Positions 53,419 through 64,000 of a stretch of 64,000 bases of DNA are shown one piece after another. The stretch spans positions 25,351,916-25,415,915 of the forward strand of contig NC_052489.1 of NCBI RefSeq assembly GCF_009730915.1, read 5' to 3'. The notes below the pieces were generated by a model, which saw nothing but the letters and a program-made list of their open reading frames with translations, did no database searches and was not told the origin of the DNA. The number at the start of each line of letters is the position of its first letter. Position 1 is the first letter of the stretch. Source of the DNA: Dioscorea cayenensis subsp. rotundata. Its lineage: Eukaryota; Streptophyta; Magnoliopsida; Dioscoreales; Dioscoreaceae. Position numbers and translations under genes: made by a program.

Positions 53419-55909
53419 ATGAAGGTGTTCATCACAAAACCCTAAGTTCATAGCTGAATCCTTTCTTCGTTTCCTGCAACGATCTAATCGGTGTTTTCCG
53501 TGATTTTATCTGGTTTTTTTTGTAGTTCAATATCGCGAATCCGACCACGGGTGCCAGAAGAAAGCTTGAGATCGATGATGACCAGAAACTGTAAGCAGTG
53601 CTTGGATTTCATTTACATGAAACTGTTTTGAATGCGATCATGCTCTTGGTACCTGATTTGCAGTATTTTTTGTACTGCTCCTCAAGATTGGTGAATATTC
53701 TAATCTGAAATGAAGATCTTTACCAAAATCACTAAGTATACTTGACTCTATTGGTAAAATACTAAATGCAGAGGATTCCGTTCGTTAAGCCCTAAATTTT
53801 TGATTGCTGCTAATTGATACCATTTGGATGTCGAGAAGAAACGTTTGAACAAGCTATAATAGATAGTTCTTATTAATTAAATTTTGAACTTCAAATTTAT
53901 TATCAAACATATAATGAGAATTTGATTCTACTTGTATTTCTAATGTAGGTTGCTAAATCCTTTGATGCTAAGCATAGCTAGTCTCTATCCATTTGGCCCC
54001 TCTTTTCATGGTGAACTGCATATCTCAGTTGATAGCATAGTACATAGAAACTGAAACTCACACTAGTGGTTTGTAATATTTAAAGTTCATTTATTTGGGT
54101 TTCTGTTATGTACAGGTTTATGCTAAGTTCATCAATAGTAGTAAATTTCTTACACTTGAATGTTTTGTGTAAAACAGTCAATTGTTTGATTTTTATATTG
54201 TTGAATTAATTTAGTATAAACCACTTCCACTTGGGCCCAAAGCTTGAAGATATATAAACAAAATAGTGTCTGTTGTGAGCTATGGGATTGCACAATATGT
54301 TATTCAATGTTTCAGCTTCTGTTTGTGTTTACTAATATTGCTTTACCGTAACACATTGAAGGATGTATGATTTATTTTTGAAAATTATAGCCACAATATC
54401 ATGCTGGGTTTTATGATGACTCTTATTAAAGGTTAATTTGGAGGATGACTAAAACAATTTTTTAAAAATGGAATTAAAGTGAGAGGATAATCCACGTTGG
54501 TGATTTTTAATAAGTACATATATTCAGTAGTTTCTCTCTTCAAGAAAGGTTATTTCTGTTTATTGTATGTGGCTTTATGGTGGTGAAAGCTTTTTCTTTA
54601 TCGTGAACTCTGCTGCTCAAATTAGGTATTGTCATGGCCTGAGTTGCTTCTACTTGACCCTAAGGCTCCACTTGAAGCATTCTGCAAGTAAAACATCAGT
54701 ATGTTGTTAATGTAGGCATCGATCTTTATAGAACTTCTTTGCTTAACATATTACGAATTATTTTTTATCACCGATTTATTGAAATAGCTGTGTTAAGTGC
54801 TTAATGCACTACATTATGATGTCATTCGTGTTTTTTTTTTGGAAATCTATGTTTATTGCCCAAGGTTATCTTCATACTTGTCTTCTTAATCTTGCAGCCA
54901 AGTACATTTTTGACAAGAGAATCTCTCAGGGAAGTCAATGGGATGCTCTTGGTGGTATAATTATGGTTATCTATCGATATATATATATACATACATAATC
55001 CTATGCCACAGTGGATTTTGTCAAATGCCTCATCTTTAAAGAAAGAATCCTCTTTGCCTTTTTGCTTTATTGTTGTTCCTATAGGAGTTCAAGGGCTATG
55101 TCTTGTTAAAATCATGGGTGGGTGTGACAAACAAGGTTTCCCTATGAAGCAGAAGTGTTGTCTCCCTGGGCCGTGTTCGTTGCTGCTTCACAGAACAGGA
55201 TTGATCATTAATTCTTCTATCAAACATCTAATGATGGCATCCACAATTCTATCTTGTTTCTTATTTGTCCAAATGTAATGAGTTTGTATTTTGTAACGAG
55301 ACCCCATGCTTCCGGGGGTATGGTAGGCATAGCGGAGTAGCAGGCGTAAATCTGTTCGAGGGGTGCATTGTGATCCCTGTCAGTTTTGAACTTGGTCATT
55401 GTCAAGAAGGGTGAATGATCTTCCTGAGTTGACTGACACAGAGAAGCCAGGATGAGAGGACCAAAGAGGGCGTCTAAGATCAAGGTTATTCAACCTCAAG
55501 GAGGATGATGTCAAAGAGAATGGGGAACACTTATCGTCGAACATTCCACCAAGTGCGGTTAGTTGACAACTCTCCTCCTTGTTTTCATCCATGACTGTTC
55601 ATGTCACCCATTTTATCTCTAGAAACTCACACAGGTTTCTACCATTATAATAGCCTGCTGCTTTATGTGATCAAATATTTCTTCTTTGAGGAAATACCAA
55701 AATCTAGGTTATCAATTAACACTGAGAGGCGGGGCTAATTGGTTGAAAAGAAAGAGAGAGAGGATTGCCGAGAACCCACCGTCGGAAGCAGCTGAGTATC
55801 AGAGCTTCTTGCCAACTGGCTCAAAGGGAGCAGGCGTGAGCGCAGGAGTGAGAGCTTGGCCAGGGGAGATCAAGCTTTCATTCAAGCACCTGGTGCACAA
55901 GCGTCTTAG
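53419..55909 (+). CDS. RPS6: 40S ribosomal protein eS6, frames broken by indels
   Basis: Exons: 53419..53424 (ATG AAG only), 53526..53590, 54898..54954, about 55085..55200, about 55300..55557, and about 55695..55909. The two-codon first exon and the start FNIANPTTG then [10 protein letters not shown] are characteristic of plant eS6. Later segments are [64 protein letters not shown] and SEAAEY. eS6 sits in the small ribosomal subunit and is phosphorylated on C-terminal serines downstream of TOR/S6K. Every exon from 3 onward has 1-2 base indels. In exon 2 a lost and a gained base compensate, turning the expected CQKK into ARRK. Splice borders of exons 4-6 are blurred by the same errors. This is likely an assembly artefact in a real gene. 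Confidence 0.85.
53437..53445 (+). promoter_or_regulatory. Telo-box in eS6 intron 1
   Basis: AAACCCTAA, 12 bp after the first donor. The telo-box is a known element of plant ribosomal-protein promoters and leaders. A partial copy (AAACCCT) lies at about 53341. Confidence 0.5.
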
Positions 55910-57765
55910 ATTGCAATTTGATTCTTAAATTTCCTGATATTTGGCTTATTTCCTGCTAAGCGATGACTTAGTTTCTTCTATTTTTGAATGCCTTGTTGAG
56001 TCCTGTTTTCTATTCTTAGATATAGGAGAATTTTCTTCCTAATTGAACACATATAGTTTTACCAAATGTTTGTGTGAGATACAATTGTTGATTAATGTGT
56101 TGCTACTTGAGCATATGCCAAGAATGTGTTGTAGAACGGTCAAATCATTGGTTTCTCTTCATACCTTCAAATCCCTGAGTGAGATGTTCAGCTTTCTATT
56201 AATATTGTCTAGTCATTTTGATTTTAGAAATATTGTGACAATTTCTATTGACTTATGGGTGTATATGTATGGGTATGCTCATTGTTAGCCAGTGATGATT
56301 AACGACCATAGGACCGACCCTATCAATGCATATTGTATCATGCTGGAAGCCACCCGCTCAATGGTACATGAATGGATGAATCATAACCAGGAGAAATCAA
56401 CACCTAATGAAGTGTCTTTTGGATAAATCATCACATAAAAGTTAAAGTTAGTAAATATTCTTTTGATTTGTTCATAAATAAATAAATAAATTTGCGGGAT
56501 TTTAAATTTGACGAGGCAATTCACTTAGGGATTCTGTAAAACCAAAACCCTAGGCTCAGAAGACCTTGAGAGGATCATGTATTCAATCACTGGTTATTAG
56601 AAATTAGTCTTTCAGAAGTGTATATATTTGGAGTTTGTTTAATTCTATGTGTGAACATGAGAGTCTGAGAATCTTGACTTTAGATGACTAGCAATAAAAA
56701 TGAGTCTGGTGCGTAGTTAGGGAAGTTAAGCTAGCATTGGCGAGAAAGTACTGTAACCTCTCATATGCTTTTATTTTGACAGCATAATGTTATGTTAAAA
56801 TAATCAGGTATTGGCGAAAAGTTTCAGCAGCCTCTTTTAATCAAGTCAAAAGTGATTTACTTACTATTCAGTAATGTTACAGCTTATTCAATGAGAAAAA
56901 CAAAATTATTTTTTTTTTTTTAAAACTGAATATTATTACTTCGGGGAAAAACTTTGACATCATCTGAAAATTTTTTGAAAAACCCTAGATTAATACGAAC
57001 TAGAAAAATAAGATCAAAACTAATTATTTTTAGTTAAAAATTTGAAATATATTTTTACAAGATTTTTATGTTGATTTTCTCATATTATTTCTCCTAACGA
57101 TTAGAGGTAATAGTAAAAACCCGCCATTAAACAAATAAAAACCTTTCGGCTAATTGATAATTTAAAAACGCATGCCATATAATTTCAAAGTAAGTTGCCT
57201 CATCATGTTGACCCAGAGACTGTCAAGTCATTCTAGCAGAGAAGAGATCAGTAATTTGGTGGAAATTTAATGTGATTTATGCTAATTTAATTAAAAATAT
57301 TCAAAAATAAGACCAAGAGAGTCAAAAGGCCAAATCTAAGCCATCTTCTACACGTGTTCCGTATGGTATTCTTCATACATATCCAGAGCAACAAAAAGAC
57401 TGGAAAGCTGAGAAACAAAATAGGGGTAGGTAAAAAGAGTTAGGTGAGTAAAATAAAAATATTCAGGTTTGGTGAGACGCAGCTTTCAGATTCAGACTTT
57501 GAATACTCAGTTGAGATCAAACTAGCCCCACCAAACCATAGGACAATAATCAAATGCATAATTGAAATATTTCTTTTTCTTCTTTTATTCTCTGCCCGGA
57601 AACCAAACAAATAGTACACAAGGTAATACATGAGATAGATTACACCCTTGCATTACATACAAAATACAAGCCACATGTAGCTTAAATAAAAAGGAAAAAG
57701 AACAAGAAGTAGTTCAGATTAATAAAGCCGAGATAAGATAAGGATGCTCCAGGTTGGATAGTAGT
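55910..57765. other. 3' flanks of eS6 and DAHPS, spacer
   Basis: Convergent genes: eS6 ends on the left and DAHPS on the right. No other gene is supported. Confidence 0.45.
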
Positions 57766-60249
57766 TTAGAAAGCCAAAGGGGCAAAAGATTGAAGGTCAT
57801 CGGTTCTGGGTGAACGAATCCTTCTCTTTCTCAGACGCTCAGCGATGATGAAAGCCAGCTCCAGGGATTGGGATGCATTGAGTCTGGGGTCACAATGGGT
57901 GTGGTAGCAGGGAACTGAGGGTCATCGAAGGTAACAGTACGTGATCCTCCAATGCATTCAGTGACGTTTTGGCCGGTCATTTCAAGGTGTACACCTCCTG
58001 GATGGCTTCCTTCTTGCTCATACACATCAAAAGAATGCTCTTACTTCCACCCTGCTCATAATTAATCATCAGTTCTAATTTTTGCTTTCATTCATTTCCA
58101 CATTGTTAATTTGCAAAAGTATATTGAATTATATCCGTTTTGATATCTTGGTATGTACATCACAAACACATATTATTCAGGCATGATTCATTGCATCTCT
58201 TAGATAGAAACACTAAGTTATTAGATGAATAACAAGTTAATATAGAAATTTGGTATCTAAAAATGCCATTATCTAGATTCAACTAAAAGTCTTTGAAATG
58301 ATATAAGACAAGAATGTATCATATAATAGCTATATGTCGGGATTCAATCAATCAATTGTTCATAGTACCACATGTAAGTTGGAATTTAGCTTACACGGGA
58401 AAGAAAGGGAGAATGACTTACCAGAATGGAATCAAAAGGACGAGTCTTGAGACCACATGGGGCCTTAATGGTGTTGCCGTGCATGGGGTCGCTGGACCCA
58501 GGTGACTATCTGGCCTGAACCACGGACAGCCCTGATCAAGTGTGGCAACTTGACCCCCTCATGTTCTCAGCTCCCATTCTGGCGATTATAGTGATCCTTC
58601 CAGGCTTGTTAGTTGGGTTTAAGATTTCAATCAGCTTCACCAACTCTCTGGGATCCATCTTATCACTCACCTACAATCCATCAAACAAACTAAGTACACT
58701 CTCTAATTGGGATTCAATTATTCAAGATCATTAATTGGTGTTAATTTTTAGTATACCTTGATTCCAAGAGGATTGGCAACGCCACGGAGGAACTCAACGT
58801 GGGCTCCATCAAGCTGACGAGTGCGCTCACCGACCCAGAGCATGTGGGCGGAGCAATCATAGAAGAGACCGGTTGTGGAGTCCTCACGTGTGAAGACTGC
58901 TCGTAGGGAAGGAGAAGGCACTCGTGTGATGTCAGAAGTCAGTGGTTGTCATGATAGGATGGTCAACAGTCAACCCAGCTGCGGCCATGAACCCCAAGGC
59001 CTCGTCAACACGGTGTGCTAGTTCCTTGTACCTGCTCGTTTCCACCAAAATTTAAAAGTGGATGAATTAAATTGCAAAAGGAATTACGCCAAATACCAAA
59101 TTCAAAGGAAATCACTTGTAAATTCAAGAATAGTGAACAAGAAAAAGACAAAGAAAAGGTCCCAGAAAAGCACAAAGAGAAATGGCCACATAAAGGTGAA
59201 CAAGAGATTCATATGGAAAACCACACATACTACCCAAACCTTCTAATTCCTTATCACAAAAGGAAAAAGAAAGCGAGATAAAACAAAGATAGATCAGGAA
59301 AAAGGTAACAAGAAGGAAAGGGATGGAATACCTGTCACCCTGCTCGCTGTGGTCCGTGAAATCGAGATTCCACTGCGTCACACGCTGCATAGCGGCATAG
59401 CCACCAATAGCGAAGGCCCGCAAGAGGTTCAGCGTGGCCGCCGCTTGGCAATACGCCCTGATCATCCTCTGAGGGTCTGGAATCCTCGATTTCTCATCGA
59501 AAGCGTCCCCGTTCACATTGTCCCCTCGATAGCTCGGCAGCTTCACCCCGTTCTTCTCTTCGAAACCTTCCGATCTTGGTTTGGCGAATTGCCCCGCCAT
59601 CCTCCCAACCTGAACACAAAATCATCGCAAAAATCATCAGATCGAGGGTTAGCATCTCAGATCCGGCCGATTGGAAGGCCAAATTCATAGATCTAGACGG
59701 ATCTATAGTTTATAGCGTTCCACCGACCTTAATGACTGGCACCTGGCCACCGAACATGAGGACGACGCCCATCTGAAGAAGGATACGGAAGGTGTCACGG
59801 ATGTTGTTGGCGTTGAACTCCTTGAAGCTCTCAGCGCAGTCGCCACCCCTGGAGGAGGAACGCGCGGCCGAGGCGGCCTCAGCGAGCCGCTCCTCGAGGT
59901 GCCGCGCCTCACCAGCGAACACGATCGGCGGGAAGCTCTCAATAGTGCGGAGAACCGAGATCCAACTCCTCCTTGTTAGGGTACTCAGGGCAGCTGCAAG
60001 GCCTTCTTTGTCTTCCAGCTATCCACAGCCCATTTCCCTGACTTCACCGGCACCGCTGGCTTCTCAACGACCACAGGGTTCTTCGCCGGCTCGGCCGCAT
60101 GTACCGGCGGAGATCGGGCGAGCCACAGGGCGTACCTTTGCGTTGAGAACGGCAGGGAAGAAGGTGATCGGCACGACCTCCGCCACCGGAGAGATTGGGA
60201 GGAGAAGAAGGATTTGGAGGTGAGAGCGGAACCAGAAGCCAAGAGCCAT
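57766..60249 (-). CDS. 3-deoxy-D-arabino-heptulosonate-7-phosphate synthase, class II, plastid; frames broken by indels
   Basis: Five exons: 59728..60249, 59332..59609, 58757..59031, 58422..58670, 57766..58051. Exon 1 encodes a Ser/Arg-rich transit peptide ([13 protein letters not shown]) and then [56 protein letters not shown] and [10 protein letters not shown]. Later exons give [106 protein letters not shown] and [18 protein letters not shown]. This is the entry enzyme of the shikimate pathway (phosphoenolpyruvate plus erythrose 4-phosphate), plastidial in plants. GT-AG borders are intact. Indels include an extra base near the ATG, an extra C after LQLP, a lost G at TTDFW, and two extra bases near TFDDL. 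They break the frame but preserve the conserved blocks. Confidence 0.9.
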
Positions 60250-60347
60250 TGCTCGTTGATTCAATGCCAACGAGGAGGAGAAGTCTCGCGAGCTGGGTCG
60301 AGAGCGAGGCAATGGTGGCGCTTGGACCAGTGGAAGGACGGGGAGGG

Positions 60348-60355
60348 TATTTATA
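60348..60355 (-). promoter_or_regulatory. TATA box of the DAHP synthase gene
   Basis: CTATAAATACC on the minus strand (TATAAATA core), about 100 bp upstream of the ATG at 60249. Confidence 0.6.
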
Positions 60356-60419
60356 GGCGGCCATGGTTGTTGGTGCTTTGGCAGGGGTAGGGTATTGCGA
60401 GTCGAGGAGACTCTTAGCA

Positions 60420-61739
60420 GGTCGGATCTGAAAACATAGTCAAATTAAAATTTATTTTACCTTATATACTTATTACGATTCTTTTATTCTTATTTCATGA
60501 AATATTTAGAGAGAATTTGAAGAGGTGTTGAGTTTGGATCCGAAACCCCGATAAGGGGAAGGATCCGTTAAGGAGGAAGATACGGGTATCAGTAAAGATT
60601 CCTTTTTGATAAATGGGGTTGGTGAAGAAGCACATGGATTGCACGTGAGGATTGATGTAGGAGAGGTTGTTGATGTGGCTATTGTGAGGCCACGTGTGTG
60701 TTTAATGGCTGTGTTCGTGGCTGTTTGGTATTTGGAGTTAGGTATCACTCTGATATTAAATTGGAGTATAATACTCCATGATAATTGACTCATGCTTTTC
60801 ATATATATATATATACATACTCCATATGGCAAAGTGTTTTAATAACAGAAGTGAACATAAAAGATAATAATTTGTCCAAAATGTAGGTAACAACAAATGA
60901 TCATTTAATTTTTTTAGCACCTATTATTTATGTAAAATGTTCATATTATCTCTTTGAGGAGATATATGTAAATCTCAACTCACATAAAATAAAAGCCGTA
61001 TTTGAATTATAAAGTTTGTATTTGTACCCACCCTAACATGTGGTTTGTCACTATTGTGAAATGAAAAATTCATACAAGTTATTTTTTTTCTTAATTTTAA
61101 TTTTAAATTTTTGAAATACTTTATTAATGTACTTTGTTTTAAATATAAATAAAAGAAATAATGAGAGTAATTCATTTTACAACCCAAAAAAAATATAAAA
61201 TAAAATGCATGTTTTGACCTGCTATTTCAAAATTTATCGGATTTCGCAGTGAACAGCCCAATCTAATTATCTAATCTAATCAATCAATAATTTGCATTTG
61301 ATCGCTAATTAAAATAGTTACTGTTTATTACTTATCAGTACTTACATTTGATGTGTGTATAAATGAAACTTTTATATAACTTTAAAATAATCATATATCA
61401 TGTCAATACGGCTAAAAAAATAATAATATGATTTGAGAGTATTTAATTACAATGTAAGTTGAAGATTTGAAGACGTATAAAAATGAATATTAATTAAATA
61501 AATAGTATTTTTATCGTACATAGAATCATATGGGTCCCTGAAAAACTCAAAATCACATGAGTGCAAAATGCAAATGGCTTTCAATAATTTTTGGAACCTG
61601 AATAATGTTGTCCCAATCATTGTGGTATATTTTCCAACTCGAGTTTCCACAAATCCAGTTTCTATAGTATTTCTCATGAATCAAAAGGGATCCATTTATT
61701 TATTTATTTATTTATTTTTCTATATTATTCCTTATTTAT
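60420..61739. other. Intergenic, AT-rich
   Basis: No supported gene. A (TTTA)n run lies at about 61695-61720. Confidence 0.4.
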
Positions 61740-61910
61740 TTGATTTAGAAAGTTATACTTGTCTGTGTTCTATTTGTTGTTGTTATGTGTTTTGGTTTCA
61801 CCTAGTGACTGCATTGGTTTTTATTCTTGTGGTTTTATTGTATATTTTGTTTTGAATTTGTTTGTTCTGTTTTCTTTATAATAAATTTATGATTTATCTA
61901 TTTTTATTAA
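61740..61910 (+). mobile_element. LINE 3'-end remnant (possible)
   Basis: A T-rich tract ends in CTTTATAATAAATTTATGAT and TTATCTATTTTTATTAAAA, similar to the ends at about 5.5 and 49.85 kb. No ORF2 motif. Tentative. Confidence 0.3.
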
Positions 61911-62192
61911 AAATTAAGTTATACTCAATATTTCACATATGTGAGATATTATGTATTTATTTCTATTTTTATTTATGATTTACTTTATAAAATAAATATG
62001 AAAGAAAAATAAAGACAGACAAATATCAACAATAATTTGTATTATTATCATCGTATCATTACAATATTATCATAATATTCTCACATCAAATGATGTATAG
62101 GTTTTCGATATCTTAGAATAATATCAGTAATTAAACTTGAATATCATATCAAATCAATTCATACCAAAAGGCTTGGAGCAATACGTAACTTC

Positions 62193-63192
62193 NNNNNNNN
62201 NNNNNNNNNNNNNNNNNNNNNNNNNNNNNNNNNNNNNNNNNNNNNNNNNNNNNNNNNNNNNNNNNNNNNNNNNNNNNNNNNNNNNNNNNNNNNNNNNNNN
62301 NNNNNNNNNNNNNNNNNNNNNNNNNNNNNNNNNNNNNNNNNNNNNNNNNNNNNNNNNNNNNNNNNNNNNNNNNNNNNNNNNNNNNNNNNNNNNNNNNNNN
62401 NNNNNNNNNNNNNNNNNNNNNNNNNNNNNNNNNNNNNNNNNNNNNNNNNNNNNNNNNNNNNNNNNNNNNNNNNNNNNNNNNNNNNNNNNNNNNNNNNNNN
62501 NNNNNNNNNNNNNNNNNNNNNNNNNNNNNNNNNNNNNNNNNNNNNNNNNNNNNNNNNNNNNNNNNNNNNNNNNNNNNNNNNNNNNNNNNNNNNNNNNNNN
62601 NNNNNNNNNNNNNNNNNNNNNNNNNNNNNNNNNNNNNNNNNNNNNNNNNNNNNNNNNNNNNNNNNNNNNNNNNNNNNNNNNNNNNNNNNNNNNNNNNNNN
62701 NNNNNNNNNNNNNNNNNNNNNNNNNNNNNNNNNNNNNNNNNNNNNNNNNNNNNNNNNNNNNNNNNNNNNNNNNNNNNNNNNNNNNNNNNNNNNNNNNNNN
62801 NNNNNNNNNNNNNNNNNNNNNNNNNNNNNNNNNNNNNNNNNNNNNNNNNNNNNNNNNNNNNNNNNNNNNNNNNNNNNNNNNNNNNNNNNNNNNNNNNNNN
62901 NNNNNNNNNNNNNNNNNNNNNNNNNNNNNNNNNNNNNNNNNNNNNNNNNNNNNNNNNNNNNNNNNNNNNNNNNNNNNNNNNNNNNNNNNNNNNNNNNNNN
63001 NNNNNNNNNNNNNNNNNNNNNNNNNNNNNNNNNNNNNNNNNNNNNNNNNNNNNNNNNNNNNNNNNNNNNNNNNNNNNNNNNNNNNNNNNNNNNNNNNNNN
63101 NNNNNNNNNNNNNNNNNNNNNNNNNNNNNNNNNNNNNNNNNNNNNNNNNNNNNNNNNNNNNNNNNNNNNNNNNNNNNNNNNNNNNNNNNNNN
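62193..63192. other. Assembly gap, 1000 N
   Basis: Exactly 1000 consecutive N, the usual placeholder for a scaffold gap of unknown size. Reading frames that appear to cross it are artefacts. Confidence 0.99.
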
Positions 63193-63871
63193 GACCAGGA
63201 AAGATGATATTAAATTATCCCGACCGCTTTCCACCGGAACACGCGACGGCGAGTACGAGATTGAAGATAACCATAAAATTAACGATGACGGCGAACACCA
63301 CCACCACCTGATTAGTTGAATATGATATATTGAGAAGGGCAACAAATTTTTTAACGAAATAAAACGAATGGGTGTGTGTCAGTCACTGGAAAGCCTCCTA
63401 GCAATAGCGTCACTTTTATGTACTTCTCATCTCTTTATCTACTTTATTGTGTTCTTTGTTTTCCTCACAGTATATATAATTTTATGTTTTTAATATATAT
63501 ATAAACAAGAGTTTTATAAAAAAGACACAAGCTTCATTTCCTTTTAGTATGCATACTTAATTTATATGAATATTTTTTAAAATTTTCTTGTCAGATTTTT
63601 TTTTAATTTAAGAAAAGAGATTTTAGAATTTTAGTTGAACAAAGTGATCCTTCTGTGCCTAAATATAAAGCCTAGCTAACTTGGTGTACCAATTACTAAT
63701 GCACATAGAATCATGACCCATTTGCATATTACGTATAATTTTGATATTTTGTAGGGTTCCAAATGCATAAATAAAAAAAAAACAAAATTATTTAAAAAAA
63801 AAAAAAGTTCTTTCCCGCGTTAGCGAAGCTCAACAAAATGCGCCAACGAACCATCCATCATCTTTCTCCCA
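63193..63871. other. Post-gap spacer
   Basis: At 63193-63330 the minus strand has a hydrophobic open frame (VVVVFAVIVNFMVIFNLVLAV). It could be the end of a membrane protein lost in the gap, but support is weak. The rest is AT-rich. Confidence 0.3.
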
Positions 63872-64000
63872 ATGAAAAAGTCCAAAGCTTTTGCAAGCTT
63901 TAGACTAACAAGCTACTCTTTATTCCTCACAAGATCATCATTGAACTACTCCTCAATTCCTTCAAACTCCACCAACCACCACCAAATCTCTCCACTTTCT
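63872..64000 (+). CDS. 5' end of a possible organelle-targeted protein (runs off the window)
   Basis: ATG at 63872 opens a frame that stays open for 43 codons to the window edge. It begins MKKSKAFASFRLTSYSLFLT and continues rich in Ser, Asn, Arg and hydroxylated residues with almost no acids, the composition of a mitochondrial (or plastid) presequence. The upstream DNA is C/T-rich, as in a 5' leader. No mature domain is in view, so the product cannot be named. Confidence 0.45.
   Translation, partial: MKKSKAFASFRLTSYSLFLTRSSLNYSSIPSNSTNHHQISPLS

Noticed and set aside
59792..60223. 143-codon plus-strand frame
   Set aside because: Antisense shadow of GC-rich DAHP synthase exon 1.
62137..63345. 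Two long open frames (356 and 398 codons) across the N gap
   Set aside because: Almost all codons are N; they exist only because N never yields a stop.

Overview
This is plant nuclear DNA. It is AT-rich, with intron-containing genes scattered among many transposable elements: LINEs, LTR fragments, Stowaway and Mutator-type elements, a hAT-like element and SINE-like repeats. It has one scaffold gap of exactly 1000 N. The GC-rich 5' exons of the alcohol dehydrogenase and DAHP synthase genes against AT-rich introns fit a monocot, but I cannot fix the species.

Layout. 0-2 kb: 5' end of a plastid riboflavin-synthesis gene (RIBA, minus strand, running off the left edge). 2-14.6 kb: repeats, including a LINE with a perfect 12-bp target duplication, two tRNA-like SINEs, two Stowaway MITEs, a short tandem array, a solo-LTR-like block and an orphan cluster of four G-boxes. 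14.8-15.2 kb: a single-exon small Cys/His protein gene. 16.1-16.5 kb: a Mutator-type MITE with a perfect 9-bp target duplication. 17.5 kb: an eight-cysteine secreted-type peptide gene with an in-frame stop after its signal-like leader. 18.3-20.6 kb: a 2.27-kb solo LTR. 20.9-26.6 kb: a complete ten-exon alcohol dehydrogenase-like gene (minus) whose intron 3 holds a 2.4-kb Mutator-type element. 27.4-33.8 kb: three related LTR copies, one nested in a hAT-like element. 34.1-34.4 kb: a decayed copy of ADH exons 2-3, next to a 6.3-kb Mutator-like element (34.6-40.9 kb) with a degenerate Ulp1-like protease region. 41.3-44.2 kb: a LINE split by an LTR-like insertion. 45.3-47.5 kb: a 14-3-3 gene (minus). 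48.9-49.9 kb: LINE remnant. 53.4-55.9 kb: ribosomal protein eS6 gene (plus). 57.8-60.3 kb: plastid DAHP synthase gene (minus). 62.2-63.2 kb: N gap. 63.9-64 kb: start of a possible organelle-targeted protein.

The genes are independent housekeeping or metabolic units (flavin synthesis, alcohol oxidation, phospho-signalling, translation, shikimate pathway), not a cluster. The most striking global observation is that the left-hand genes (RIBA, ADH) splice into perfect reading frames. The three conserved genes on the right (14-3-3, eS6, DAHPS) keep correct exon-intron structure but carry many one- or two-base indels. This looks more like uncorrected long-read consensus than biology. The most interesting biological pattern is a short motif (TTAAGCGG, and its C-to-T altered form CTGTTTAA on the other strand) repeated through the non-coding spacers of both Mutator-like elements.
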